Shown piece after piece: positions 1 through 8,231 of a DNA stretch of 64,000 nucleotides (positions are counted from its first letter, which is position 1; the number at the start of each line of letters is the position of its first letter). Made by a program: the position numbers and the translations under genes. The stretch is from JBBRHQ01 sp963781345 (GTDB taxonomy: Bacteria > Actinomycetota > Thermoleophilia > Solirubrobacterales > 70-9), in the NCBI GenBank assembly GCA_963781345.1, contig CAWAFQ010000014.1, positions 186,001 to 250,000 of the forward strand, in the 5' to 3' direction. The notes beneath the pieces were generated by a model. That model had not been told where the DNA came from, searched no databases, and saw nothing but the letters and a program-made list of their open reading frames with translations.

Positions 1-1
1 C

Positions 2-760
2 AGCAGTACGACCAGCGGTGGGACCGGCGCGAGCGCCGACCTCGGCCTGAAGTCGAGCGGCAAGCTACTGGTCGGATCAGATATCCCCTATCCACCCTTC
101 GAGTTCGGCAACCCGCCCGCCTACGACGGTTTCGATGTGAACCTCACCGACGAGATTGCGAAGAGGCTCGGCCTGAGCGTCACCTGGCAGGACACGCCGT
201 TCAACACGATCTTCGTCAACCTCGACGCCGGCCAGTTCGACATGGTCGCCTCGGCCAGCACGATCACCCCGGAACGCCAGCAGACGGTCGATTTCTCCGA
301 CCCCTACTACGAGGCGCAGCAGGCGCTGATGGTTGCTCCGGGCAGCGATATCAAGTCGGTCCAGGATCTATCCGGCAAGACGGTCGGAGCTCAGGACGGC
401 ACGACGGGTGAGGCGTACGCCAAGGACAACACCGACGCCGCGACGGTCCAGCGGTACCCGCAGGGCCCCGACGTGATCAACGCGGTGAAGACGGGTCAGG
501 TCGACGCCGGGATCCTCGATCAGCCGGTCGCCCAGGACGCGGTCGACAAGCAGGGAGGGATCGAGATCCCGGCGATCATTCCGACCGGCGAGCTCTACGG
601 GCTCGCGTTCAGCAAGGACAACGACGCGCTCCGCGAGGCCGTCAACAAGGAGCTGAAGGCGATGGAGGCCGACGGCGCGCTCGACAAGATCTACCAGAAG
701 TGGTTCAAGGTCAACGCGCCGAAGAACGTCGTCGACGGCACGACTCCCCCGGTGGGCTGA
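2..760 (+). CDS. Polar amino-acid ABC transporter substrate-binding protein (5' partial)
   Basis: The 3' part of a family 3 extracellular solute-binding protein; the reading frame is open to the left edge, so the signal peptide lies outside the window. About 252 residues are visible. A Ser/Thr/Gly linker is followed by the mature fold (LLVGSDIPYPPFEF, then FDVNLTDEIAKRLG), and the second lobe contains FSDPYYEAQQALMV and LSGKTVGAQDGTTGE, all typical of the GlnH/HisJ class. It should capture a polar or charged amino acid outside the membrane and deliver it to the permease encoded next. A strong hairpin terminator follows the stop, so the binding protein may be produced in excess over the downstream permease and ATPase. 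The ligand cannot be read from sequence. Confidence 0.93.
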   Translation, partial: SSTTSGGTGASADLGLKSSGKLLVGSDIPYPPFEFGNPPAYDGFDVNLTDEIAKRLGLSVTWQDTPFNTIFVNLDAGQFDMVASASTITPERQQTVDFSDPYYEAQQALMVAPGSDIKSVQDLSGKTVGAQDGTTGEAYAKDNTDAATVQRYPQGPDVINAVKTGQVDAGILDQPVAQDAVDKQGGIEIPAIIPTGELYGLAFSKDNDALREAVNKELKAMEADGALDKIYQKWFKVNAPKNVVDGTTPPVG

Positions 761-783
761 GTCGGTCCGACGGCAAGCAGTCA

Positions 784-813
784 GGAAAGGGCGCCGATTC
801 GGGCGCCCTTTCC
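784..813 (+). terminator. Intrinsic hairpin after the binding-protein gene
   Basis: A perfect 12-bp stem (GGAAAGGGCGCC paired with GGCGCCCTTTCC) with a six-base loop lies 23 bases after the stop codon. There is no long T tract beyond the T-rich end of the stem itself. It probably attenuates transcription between the binding-protein gene and the permease gene. Confidence 0.7.
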
Positions 814-844
814 TTTGCCCGGCCAGGTCGAATAGGGTGAGCGT

Positions 845-888
845 AGAGCCGGGCGTCGCCCGACCGGAGAGAGCCGGGCGTCGCCCGA
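845..888. repeat. Short direct repeat upstream of the permease gene
   Basis: The 19-mer AGAGCCGGGCGTCGCCCGA occurs twice, at 845-863 and 870-888, with a 25-base period. Each copy contains the inner palindrome GGGCGTCGCCC and could form a small hairpin. It lies in the short gap between the terminator and the permease ribosome-binding site. Function is unknown. Confidence 0.6.
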
Positions 889-913
889 TCAGAGCTAGGT
901 GAAGAGGAGCGAG

Positions 914-1654
914 ATGAGCGTAATCATCAAGCAGTACTTCGATTTCAACATCATCAGCGACAACTTCAGCGAGGTGATGCAGGGCTTCTGGCAGACCATC
1001 CTTCTCTCGTTGATCGGCGGATTCTTCGCGCTTCTGTGGGGCCTGGTCCTGTCCCTGATTCGCCAGCTCCCGGGTCGCGCCTTCGCCCCGCTCCGAGGGC
1101 TGGCGATCGCGTATATCGACGCCTTCCGCGGCATCCCGATGCTGCTCGTGCTGCTGCTCGTCTCCACCGGTCTCGCCGCCCTGTCCTCGGACGGAGTCAT
1201 ACCCGAGTTCATCGGCCAGCCGACATTCTTCGGGAAGACCTCCCCGTTCTGGTGGGGCATCTACGCGCTTGTGATCACCTACGGGGCCTACATGGCCGAG
1301 GTCTACCGCGCAGGACTGGAGGCGGTGCCGCGCGGGCAGATGGAGGCCGCCCGATCTCTGGGGATGAGTCATGGCCAGGCGATGCGCCACGTGATCGTTC
1401 CCCAGGCGGTGACCAAGGTGATCCCGCCGCTGCTGAACGACTTCATCGCGCTGATGAAGGACACCTCGCTGGTCAGCGTCATCGGCTTCATCGAGGTCGT
1501 CCAGGCGGGCAAGGACATCCAGTCGGCGACCTTCAACAGCTCCGCCCTGACCCTTGGCGCCGTCCTCTTCCTGCTGACGACGATCCCGCTGGCGCGCATC
1601 GTCGACAAGATGATCTCCGGGCAGAGCTCGAAGACCCAGCGGGCAATCCCGTGA
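914..1654 (+). CDS. Amino-acid ABC transporter permease (HisM/GlnP family)
   Basis: Membrane permease of a polar amino-acid importer, 246 residues. Hydrophobic segments lie near residues 20-50, 60-85, 110-130 and 200-230. The cytoplasmic EAA loop, which contacts the ATPase, is clear (EAARSLGMSHGQAMRHVIVPQA region, about residues 145-166). I chose ATG 914 over an in-frame GTG at 899 because GAGGAGCGAG sits just before 914 and acts as a good ribosome-binding site. The ATPase gene follows after 19 bases, giving the standard binding protein-permease-ATPase order. A single permease gene implies a homodimeric channel. Confidence 0.93.
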   Translation: MSVIIKQYFDFNIISDNFSEVMQGFWQTILLSLIGGFFALLWGLVLSLIRQLPGRAFAPLRGLAIAYIDAFRGIPMLLVLLLVSTGLAALSSDGVIPEFIGQPTFFGKTSPFWWGIYALVITYGAYMAEVYRAGLEAVPRGQMEAARSLGMSHGQAMRHVIVPQAVTKVIPPLLNDFIALMKDTSLVSVIGFIEVVQAGKDIQSATFNSSALTLGAVLFLLTTIPLARIVDKMISGQSSKTQRAIP

Positions 1655-1673
1655 TCGCGGGTATGGTGATGTC

Positions 1674-2414
1674 ATGAGCGAGGCATTCATCGGGCTGAGG
1701 GGCATCTGCAAGCGCTACGGCGACCTCGAGGTCCTTCGCGGGATCGACGCCGACATCAAGAAGGGCGAGGTCGTCTGCGTGATCGGGCCGAGCGGCTCGG
1801 GCAAGAGCACGCTGCTGCGCTGCACCAACCTGCTGGAGGCGCCGGACGAGGGCGTGATCGTCCTCGACGGCAAGGAGATCAACGTCAAGGGCGGGGATGT
1901 CGACTACCTGCGCAAGAACGTCGGCATGGTCTTCCAGTCGTTCAACCTCTTCCCGCACAAGAGTGCGGTCGAGAACGTCTCGATGGCCCCGCAGATGGTC
2001 CTCAGCCGCTCTTCGAAGGAATGCGAAGAGCGGGCGCGCAAGCTGCTCGACCGGGTCGGGCTTGGGGCGAAGGTCGATGAGTATCCAGACCGGCTCTCCG
2101 GCGGCCAGCAGCAGCGCGTGGCGATTGCGCGGGCACTGGCGATGGACCCGCAGGTGATGCTCTTCGACGAGGTCACCAGCGCCCTTGATCCGGAGCTGGT
2201 CAAGGAGGTTCTCGACGTGATGCGCGAGCTCGCCGACGAGGGGATGACGATGATCGTCGTCACCCACGAGATGGGGTTCGCGAAGGAGGTCGCCGACCGG
2301 GTCATATTCATGGACGGCGGCGTGATCGTCGAGCAGGGCCCGCCCTCGGAGGTTCTCGGCAACCCCAAAGAGGAGCGCACGAAGCGCTTTCTCGGACTAG
2401 TACTGGAGCACTGA
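1674..2414 (+). CDS. Amino-acid ABC transporter ATP-binding protein (GlnQ family)
   Basis: Cytoplasmic ATPase of the importer, 246 residues, the normal length for GlnQ/HisP. It shows Walker A (GPSGSGKST, about residue 38), the Q-loop (VFQSFNLFPH), the ABC signature (LSGGQQQR), Walker B (VMLFDEVTSALDPE) and the switch histidine (VTHEMGFA). It hydrolyses ATP to drive uptake through the permease encoded upstream. The gene is followed after a single base by a small membrane-protein gene in what looks like the same transcription unit. Confidence 0.95.
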   Translation: MSEAFIGLRGICKRYGDLEVLRGIDADIKKGEVVCVIGPSGSGKSTLLRCTNLLEAPDEGVIVLDGKEINVKGGDVDYLRKNVGMVFQSFNLFPHKSAVENVSMAPQMVLSRSSKECEERARKLLDRVGLGAKVDEYPDRLSGGQQQRVAIARALAMDPQVMLFDEVTSALDPELVKEVLDVMRELADEGMTMIVVTHEMGFAKEVADRVIFMDGGVIVEQGPPSEVLGNPKEERTKRFLGLVLEH

Positions 2415-2415
2415 G

Positions 2416-2673
2416 ATGAGGAAGTTCGGTACCACCGTCAGAGACATCGTTCTGATACCTCTGCCACTGGGGCTGCTGGCGCTCGCGTTCTTCATCGCCG
2501 GGATACCCGAGGCGGGTGTGGTGATGACCCTCTTCACCCTCGCCGCGATCTGGTTCATCAGGCCGCGCAAGCCGGTCTCGGTCGCCGCCGGCGTGCCGAC
2601 CGAGGACGATGGCGCCGAGGAGGAGATCGCGCCGCAGGTCCCGGCTGCCGGCGGTCCTCCCAGCCTCAGCTGA
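2416..2673 (+). CDS. Small two-helix membrane protein of unknown function
   Basis: An 85-residue protein not assigned to a family. Two hydrophobic stretches (about residues 11-30 and 33-48, the first reading VLIPLPLGLLALAFFIAGI) are followed by a basic IRPRKP segment and an acidic, Pro/Ala-rich cytoplasmic-type tail. The start lies one base after the ATPase stop, so it is probably translationally coupled to the amino-acid importer and could be an accessory subunit. That role is inferred from position only. Confidence 0.7.
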   Translation: MRKFGTTVRDIVLIPLPLGLLALAFFIAGIPEAGVVMTLFTLAAIWFIRPRKPVSVAAGVPTEDDGAEEEIAPQVPAAGGPPSLS

Positions 2674-2679
2674 GGTCGA

Positions 2680-2764
2680 CTCGCCGCAGCGCGGCGAGGG
2701 ACTGCGGGAGCTAGATGATTGATGCCATCTAGGTCGCCCGGGCCTCGGACGCGTGTCCGAGGCC
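2680..2764. terminator. Cluster of three hairpins between convergent genes
   Basis: Three perfect inverted repeats occur in 85 bases: CTCGCCGC/GCGGCGAG at 2680-2698, CTAGATG/CATCTAG at 2711-2732, and GGCCTCGGAC/GTCCGAGGCC with loop GCGT at 2741-2764. They separate the importer operon from the convergent small gene on the minus strand and probably act as a bidirectional terminator. Confidence 0.65.
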
Positions 2765-2772
2765 TCTCCCGG

Positions 2773-2976
2773 TCACTGCGCCCCCTCCTTTACCTCTGCC
2801 ATGGCCAGGATCAGGTCGGCCGGCATCTCCGCGCCGAGATCCGGATGGAACTCGCCGAAATGGAGTCGGGCCAGCTCGACTAGACGCTGCTCCCCGTACG
2901 CGATCACGGTTGCTCCGCATTCGCATCGGAGGATCAGCACCGGGCCTTGAGTGTCGGGGGTCAAGCTGCTGGTCAT
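2773..2976 (-). CDS. Small Cys-containing hypothetical protein
   Basis: A 67-residue protein beginning MTSSLTPDTQGPVLILRCECG. It has a C-x-C pair near the N terminus (RCECGATVIAYGEQRLVELARLHFGEFHPD) and a His close to it, a pattern I associate with small DUF1059-like zinc-ribbon fragments. The start was placed at ATG 2976 because upstream codons are not protein-like and would run into the divergent SARP gene. The 67 bases between this start and the SARP start must hold both promoters. Confidence 0.55.
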   Translation of the reverse strand: MTSSLTPDTQGPVLILRCECGATVIAYGEQRLVELARLHFGEFHPDLGAEMPADLILAMAEVKEGAQ

Positions 2977-3043
2977 TGCAGCCGATCTTGGAGGGTGCGT
3001 GTTTCCCTCCCGCCTTGACAGCGTTTCCGGATCGTTTCCATCT

Positions 3044-6000
3044 ATGCCGCCATCAGACGCGGGTGCGACTCGAATCCAGCTTTGCGGTCGCCTCAAGGCA
3101 GACGTTGAAGGCAGGCACGTTACGCCGGCGCTGAGGGGCCGGCAGGGAAGGGTCCTGCTCGCCTATCTGGTCCTCAACCGCGGGCGCCCGGTCAGCCGCG
3201 ACGAGCTGATCTCCGCAATCTGGCCGGACTCGCCGCCGGTCGACCCGGCGGCGGCGCTGCGGACCCAGCTCTCGCGCCTGCGCAGCGCCCTCGGCCCGAG
3301 CGCGCTCGCTGGGCGCGACGCGGTCGAGTTGCACCTGCCCGAGAACACCTGGATAGACATCGAAGTCGCCGAGCGCTCGATCCTGGTCGCCGGCTCGGCG
3401 ATCAGGGCGGCGGATTGGAAGGACGCCTGGACCCACGCCCACATCGCGCTCAGCATCGCCGGGCGTCCGTTTCTAGCCGGCTTCGACGCACCCTGGGTCG
3501 AGGAGGTTCGCCGTGAGCTCGAGGAGCTGCACCTTCGTTCGCGCGAGATCATCGCCAGGGCGGGAATCGGGCTCGGCGGCTCGGAGCTGGCCGGTGCCGA
3601 GCGGGCTGCCCGCGCGATGATCCGCGCCGCTCCCTTTCGGGAGTCCGGCTATCTGCACCTGATGAGGGCGCTCGTCGCTTCCGGAAACACCGCCGAGGCG
3701 CTGCGCGCATACGACGAGCTGCGGAACCTGCTCGCCGAGGAGCTGGGCAGCGCGCCCGGCGCCGAGATCCAGGCACTGCACCGCAGGCTCCTGGGGGGTG
3801 GCCGGGACGCTCGTACCCGCGAGAGCGACGGAGTCGGCGCCGGCGGCGCCGGGCAATACCTCCCGCAGATGCCGCCGGTTGCGGAGGACGGGGGAGAGCC
3901 GAGGGCCGATAACGCCTCCCCGGGCCGGGAAGAGCGGCCGAGCGAGCTGCCGCTGCCGAACTGGCTGGTTCCACGGCGGCGCAGCCCCCTCGTCGGGAGG
4001 GTCACCGAGCTCGAACACCTCGACGAGCTCTGGCAGGAAACCCGTGGTGAGGGGGTCCGCCAGATCGCCTTCATCGGAGGCGACCCCGGGGTCGGAAAGA
4101 CCCGGCTCGCGACCGAGTTCGCCCAGCGCGTACACGACCAGGGCGGCGGCGTCCTCTACGGTCGCGCCGACGAGGAGGCGACCTTCACCTACCAGCCATT
4201 CGTCGAGGCGCTTCGCCACTGGGTCATCAACGCCCCCGCCTCCGACCTCGAGCGCGACCTCGGTCCCAACGCCGGGGCGCTCGCGGCGCTCGTCCCCGAG
4301 GTCACGATCCGGGTGCCCGACGCGACCCCGCTTGGCCCGGAGGGCGCCCGCGAACGCCTCTTCGAGGCGGTTACCGGGAGCCTCGCGGCTATTGCCGCCG
4401 CCCGGCCGACGCTGCTGGTCATCGATGACATCCACTGGGCCGACCCCGGATCGCTGCTGATGCTTCGCCATATCGCCCGCTCGCCGCATCGGACCGCGCT
4501 GATGATCGTCGCCACCTACCGCGAGACCGAGCCCAGCGATGCGCTCGCCGAGATGCTCGCCGACCTCGGTCGCGAGGGCCTGTTCGAGCGCCACCACCTC
4601 GCCGGTCTCAGCCGAGCTGAGGTCGTGCAGCTGGTCGCCTCGATTCGGGGCTCCGGCCCCGAACCGGCTCTGGCCAGGGCGATCCAGGAGGAGACCGGGG
4701 GCAACCCGTTTCTGGTCGAGGCACTCGTCAACCACATCGCGGCGCACGCCTCCGGGCCGAGACCCTCCTCGCAGCGGGCGGCGATCTACGCCGCGGGGGT
4801 TCCCGACCTCGTCCGCGAGGCGATCGGACACCGTGTCGGCGAACTCGGTCCGAGCGCGGCCCAGGTGCTCGAGGTCGCATCGGTGATCGGGCGGGAGTTC
4901 GACTCCGAGTTGCTGATCGAGGTCTCCGAGATGCCGAGCGAGGAAATGATCGGGGCACTCGAGGCCGTGGTTTCAGCCGGGTTGCTGGCCGACGTCCCGG
5001 GGACGCTCGACCGCTACGCGTTCTCCCAAGCCCTCTTCCGTCAGACCGTCTACGCCGGCGTGCCGCGAGCCCGCCGGGCGACGCTCCACCGCCAACTCGC
5101 CGAGGTTCTGGAGCGAAGCCACCGGCGCGATCCGCGCCACGTCTCCGCGCTCGCCCGCCACTTCGCCGGAGCCGGTCCCTCGGCCGCCCAGAAGGCTCTG
5201 GAGTACGGGGTCCGCGCCGGCGCCGGCGCCCTAGGCGCGCTTGCCTTCGAAGATGCGATCGAGCACTACGCCGACTCGCTGGTTGCGCTCGATGCATCCG
5301 GCAGCAAGGACGAGAAGGTTCGCTGCGAGCTCCTGCTGGCGCTGGGGGAGGCGCAGTGGCGCGCGGGTTGGGTCGAATCCGCCCGGGAGACCTTCTCCGG
5401 GGCGGCCCGCATCGCCCGGTCCCTTGATGACTCCGACGCCCTTGCGCGGGCCGCACTCGGCTCCTGCGGCTTCGGCTTCGAGGTCGTCGGAGCGCGGTGC
5501 GCAGATGCGGCCGAGTTGCTGCGATCGGCACTCGGCGCCGGTCCCGCCGAGGGCTCCCTGCGAGCGAGGCTGACCTCACGTCTCGCCGAGGTGGAGAGCG
5601 CGGCAGGAGACCCCCGCCGAGCCTCGGCGCTCAGCGCCGAGGCGCTCGAGATGGCCGAAAGCGTCGGTGATCCTGACACCCTCGCGCGGGCGCTGATCGC
5701 CCGTTTCTCGGCTGGCACCGCCCCCGCCGACCTCGGGGCACGGGCGGAGATCTCGCAGCGGCTGGCTGAGCTCGTGCCACGCCTGCGCGACCGTGACGTT
5801 AGGAACGGGGCCGCGGTACTGAGGGTCCTCGCTGCGCTCGCCGCGGGTGAGTTCGGCGAGCTCGATCTGGCGATCGCCGATCACTCGAGGATCGCCGAGC
5901 GGATGAAGCAGCCCGTCGGGCTGCTTCACAGCCGCGCGTTCATGTTGATGCAGGCGCTGATGGGGGGGCAGTTTGCGGAGGCCGAGCGCCTCACGACGGA

Positions 6001-6688
6001 GATGCTCGAGCTGGGAGCCGCCGTGCAGAGTGACGAGGGGGTCGAGTACTCGGGCTACGAGCTCGTGGCGCTGCGCTGGGAGCAGGGGCGAATTGGAGAG
6101 ACGGAGGAGCTGGTCCGCGATCTGATCGAGAGGCTTTCCCCGGCGGTCTGGTACTCCTTCCTCGCTCTGCTGCTGGCCGAGGAGCGACGGGGCCCCGAGG
6201 CCGGCGAGGCGCTGGACGCGGCGATTGCCGCCTCCGCCGGCGACCGCGACCGGTTGCCCGCCCTGGCGATATCGGGAATGGCAATCGACGCCCTGGACGA
6301 TGCCGAGCGCGCCGCCGGGCTCTACCCCGAGCTTCTGCCCGACGCCGGGAGGATCGTCGTCGGGGGCGTCGCCGCCGTCTATCTTGGCCCGGCTTCGCAC
6401 CACCTCGGGGTGCTTGCCGCGCTTGCCGACCGCCCGGAGGAGGCGGTCTCACATCTCAGCGAGGCGGTCGCGATCGGTGAGCGCGCCGGCGCGCTTCCCT
6501 GGCTTGCGAGGTCACGCTTCGAGCTCGCGCGGGCACTGGCCCGCCGCCGCGCCGATGGCGATGCCGAGCGCGCGGGGGTGCTCCTCGGCGATGCCAGCCG
6601 CACCGCCGAGCAGCTGGGGATGGAGTCGCTGCTGCGCAGGATGGGGCCGGGGGAGAGTCGCTCGGCCCCGGCGCCTCGGGCGAGCTGA
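3044..6688 (+). CDS. SARP-family transcriptional regulator with AAA ATPase and TPR-like region
   Basis: A 1214-residue AfsR/SARP-like regulator. Order of parts: an OmpR-type winged helix (about 5-95, RLKADVEGRHVTPALRGRQG then GRPVSRDELISAIWP), the bacterial transcriptional activator domain (about 95-245, ending AEIQALHRRLLGG), a Pro/Glu linker, a P-loop ATPase module (Walker A FIGGDPGVGKTR near 345; Walker B LLVIDDIHWAD near 457), and a long helical TPR-like half. The ATG at 3044 is chosen because the family starts close to the winged helix; an earlier in-frame GTG at 2951 would add 31 untypical residues. Such proteins activate transcription after sensing nucleotides or partner proteins. No biosynthetic cluster adjoins it, so its targets are unknown. 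Confidence 0.88.
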   Translation: MPPSDAGATRIQLCGRLKADVEGRHVTPALRGRQGRVLLAYLVLNRGRPVSRDELISAIWPDSPPVDPAAALRTQLSRLRSALGPSALAGRDAVELHLPENTWIDIEVAERSILVAGSAIRAADWKDAWTHAHIALSIAGRPFLAGFDAPWVEEVRRELEELHLRSREIIARAGIGLGGSELAGAERAARAMIRAAPFRESGYLHLMRALVASGNTAEALRAYDELRNLLAEELGSAPGAEIQALHRRLLGGGRDARTRESDGVGAGGAGQYLPQMPPVAEDGGEPRADNASPGREERPSELPLPNWLVPRRRSPLVGRVTELEHLDELWQETRGEGVRQIAFIGGDPGVGKTRLATEFAQRVHDQGGGVLYGRADEEATFTYQPFVEALRHWVINAPASDLERDLGPNAGALAALVPEVTIRVPDATPLGPEGARERLFEAVTGSLAAIAAARPTLLVIDDIHWADPGSLLMLRHIARSPHRTALMIVATYRETEPSDALAEMLADLGREGLFERHHLAGLSRAEVVQLVASIRGSGPEPALARAIQEETGGNPFLVEALVNHIAAHASGPRPSSQRAAIYAAGVPDLVREAIGHRVGELGPSAAQVLEVASVIGREFDSELLIEVSEMPSEEMIGALEAVVSAGLLADVPGTLDRYAFSQALFRQTVYAGVPRARRATLHRQLAEVLERSHRRDPRHVSALARHFAGAGPSAAQKALEYGVRAGAGALGALAFEDAIEHYADSLVALDASGSKDEKVRCELLLALGEAQWRAGWVESARETFSGAARIARSLDDSDALARAALGSCGFGFEVVGARCADAAELLRSALGAGPAEGSLRARLTSRLAEVESAAGDPRRASALSAEALEMAESVGDPDTLARALIARFSAGTAPADLGARAEISQRLAELVPRLRDRDVRNGAAVLRVLAALAAGEFGELDLAIADHSRIAERMKQPVGLLHSRAFMLMQALMGGQFAEAERLTTEMLELGAAVQSDEGVEYSGYELVALRWEQGRIGETEELVRDLIERLSPAVWYSFLALLLAEERRGPEAGEALDAAIAASAGDRDRLPALAISGMAIDALDDAERAAGLYPELLPDAGRIVVGGVAAVYLGPASHHLGVLAALADRPEEAVSHLSEAVAIGERAGALPWLARSRFELARALARRRADGDAERAGVLLGDASRTAEQLGMESLLRRMGPGESRSAPAPRAS

Positions 6689-6689
6689 T

Positions 6690-6965
6690 TCAGTTGCCGC
6701 CGGCCATCGCCGGAAGGATCACGATTGTGTCGCTCTCGGTGACCGCGGTGTCGAGACCGTCAAGCACGCGGACGTCCTCGTCATTGAGGTAGACGTTGAC
6801 GTAGCGGTTGAGCTCGCCCTCGGGTCCGAAGAGCTGATTCTCGGTGTCCGGGTGGGTCGAGGTCAGCGAACGCAGAACCTCGCCGACGGTCGCACCGTCG
6901 GCGCTGACCTCCGACTGGCCGCCCGCGTGGGCGCGCAGCACAGGTGGAATCTTGATCGTCGACAT
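6690..6965 (-). CDS. Ubiquitin-like sulfur-carrier protein (MoaD/ThiS/CysO type)
   Basis: A 91-residue beta-grasp protein. The fold is recognisable (STIKIPPVLRAHAGGQSEV, then NRYVNVYLNDEDVRVLDGLDT) and it ends ILPAMAGGN. CysO-type carriers must end in Gly-Gly so the C terminus can be adenylated and thiocarboxylated; here one Asn follows the Gly-Gly, so a peptidase must trim it first. The partner E1-like enzyme is encoded directly upstream in the same direction, 17 bases away. On the minus strand TAGGAT lies seven bases before the ATG, fitting a leaderless promoter. The physiological acceptor (cysteine, molybdopterin or thiamin) is not determined. Confidence 0.85.
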   Translation of the reverse strand: MSTIKIPPVLRAHAGGQSEVSADGATVGEVLRSLTSTHPDTENQLFGPEGELNRYVNVYLNDEDVRVLDGLDTAVTESDTIVILPAMAGGN

Positions 6966-6982
6966 CGCGCTGATCCTATGCG

Positions 6983-8161
6983 CTAGGCGGCGCAGAACAG
7001 TTCGTAGTCGGGGAACTTGCCCATCTCCGACTCCGGTATCTCGGGCGCGTCGGGGCCGCAGATCGGGCAGGCGGGGTCGCGCCGGACCTTGAGCTCGGTG
7101 AAGCTGGTCCCGAGCGATTCGTAGAGCAGCAGGCGGCCGATCAGCGGCTCGCCGATTCCGGCCGCCAGCTTGATCACCTCGTTCGCCTGCAGCAGCCCCA
7201 TCACACCGGCCATCACGCCGAGGACGCCGGCGGCACCGCAGGACGGCGCCATCTCGGGAGGCGGCGGGGTCGGGTAGAGGCAGCGATAGCAGGGCCCCTC
7301 GAAGGGGACGAAGGTCGAGATCTGGCCGTCAAAGGCGAGAATCGACGCCGAGACGACCGGCTTTCTCAGCCGTACCGAGGCGTCGTTGAGGAGGTAGCGG
7401 GTGGGGAAGTTGTCGACGCCGTCGACGATGATGTCGTAGTCGGAGATCACCTCGAGGATGTTCTCGGCGTCGATCTTGTGCCGGTACTCGCGCACCTCGA
7501 CGTCGGGGTTGAGCGCGTTGATCGCGATCTTGGCCGACTCGGTCTTGGGGATACCGACGCGGTCGGTGGTGTGGATCACCTGGCGCTGCAGGTTTGACTC
7601 ATCGACGACGTCGTCATCGATGATTCCCAGGGTCCCGATCCCGGCCGCTGCGAGGTAGAGCGCGGTTGGTGAGCCGAGGCCGCCGGCGCCGATCAGCAGC
7701 ACCTTCGAGTTGAGCAGCTTCAGCTGTCCCTCGACCCCGACCTCGGGGAGCAGGGTGTGGCGCGAGTAACGCATCCGCTGCTCGCGGCTGAGGCCCTCGG
7801 CCTCGACCACGGGGAGGCCCTGCTCCTGCCAGTCGAGGATGCCGCCGGCGACCGAGGCGACGTTGTCGTATCCGAGCTCGGAGGCGAGCTCCAGCGCGGC
7901 GCGGGCCGAGCGGTTGCCGGAGCGGCAGTAGAGGATCACGCGCTGCCCGGCGTCGGGGGCAACCTCGTCGATCGCGGCCACCAGCTCGCCCTGGGGGATC
8001 AGCGTGTCGCCGTCGAGGTGGACCTCCTGATGCTCGTGCGGCTCGCGGATATCGATCAGGACGGCTTCGCCCGCATCGAACTCCCGCTTCGCCTCGGCAG
8101 GCACGATCTCCTCGATCTGCTCCTTTATCTGGTCCAGCTCAAGCTCGGCGCTCGTCGCCAT
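6983..8161 (-). CDS. Rhodanese-ThiF/MoeB fusion: sulfur-carrier adenylyltransferase/sulfurtransferase
   Basis: A 392-residue E1-like enzyme that should adenylate the C terminus of the sulfur carrier encoded downstream and load it with sulfur. The N-terminal rhodanese domain (about 15-125) has the active-site loop CRSGNRS. The ThiF/MoeB domain follows, with nucleotide loop LLIGAGGLGSP, IIDDDVVDESNLQRQ and DGVDNFPTRY, and two Cys pairs for zinc (CYRCLYP and CPICG). In mycobacterial MoeZ the rhodanese is C-terminal; here the order is reversed. Start at ATG 8161 is supported by AGGAGA ten bases upstream; a TTG at 8170 would overlap that site. Confidence 0.9.
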   Translation of the reverse strand: MATSAELELDQIKEQIEEIVPAEAKREFDAGEAVLIDIREPHEHQEVHLDGDTLIPQGELVAAIDEVAPDAGQRVILYCRSGNRSARAALELASELGYDNVASVAGGILDWQEQGLPVVEAEGLSREQRMRYSRHTLLPEVGVEGQLKLLNSKVLLIGAGGLGSPTALYLAAAGIGTLGIIDDDVVDESNLQRQVIHTTDRVGIPKTESAKIAINALNPDVEVREYRHKIDAENILEVISDYDIIVDGVDNFPTRYLLNDASVRLRKPVVSASILAFDGQISTFVPFEGPCYRCLYPTPPPPEMAPSCGAAGVLGVMAGVMGLLQANEVIKLAAGIGEPLIGRLLLYESLGTSFTELKVRRDPACPICGPDAPEIPESEMGKFPDYELFCAA

Positions 8162-8204
8162 CGGCAGCAATCTCCTAAATCCGGGTCGGAATTGAAGGTG
8201 AAGG

Positions 8205-8228
8205 GTACTACTTCAGAAAGTATAGTAC
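8205..8228 (-). promoter_or_regulatory. Palindrome overlapping the -10 box of the rhodanese-E1 gene
   Basis: The dyad GTACTA-CTT-CAGA-AAG-TA-TAGTAC surrounds a good -10 hexamer on the minus strand (TATACT at 8224-8219). A dyad centred on the -10 is a typical repressor site. No clear -35 was found and the regulator is unknown. Confidence 0.4.
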
Positions 8229-8231
8229 GGG

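Noticed and set aside
3044..6688. Biosynthetic gene cluster controlled by the SARP regulator
   Set aside because: No polyketide, peptide-synthetase, terpene or RiPP core genes lie within 50 kb; the neighbours are a transporter and sulfur-carrier genes.
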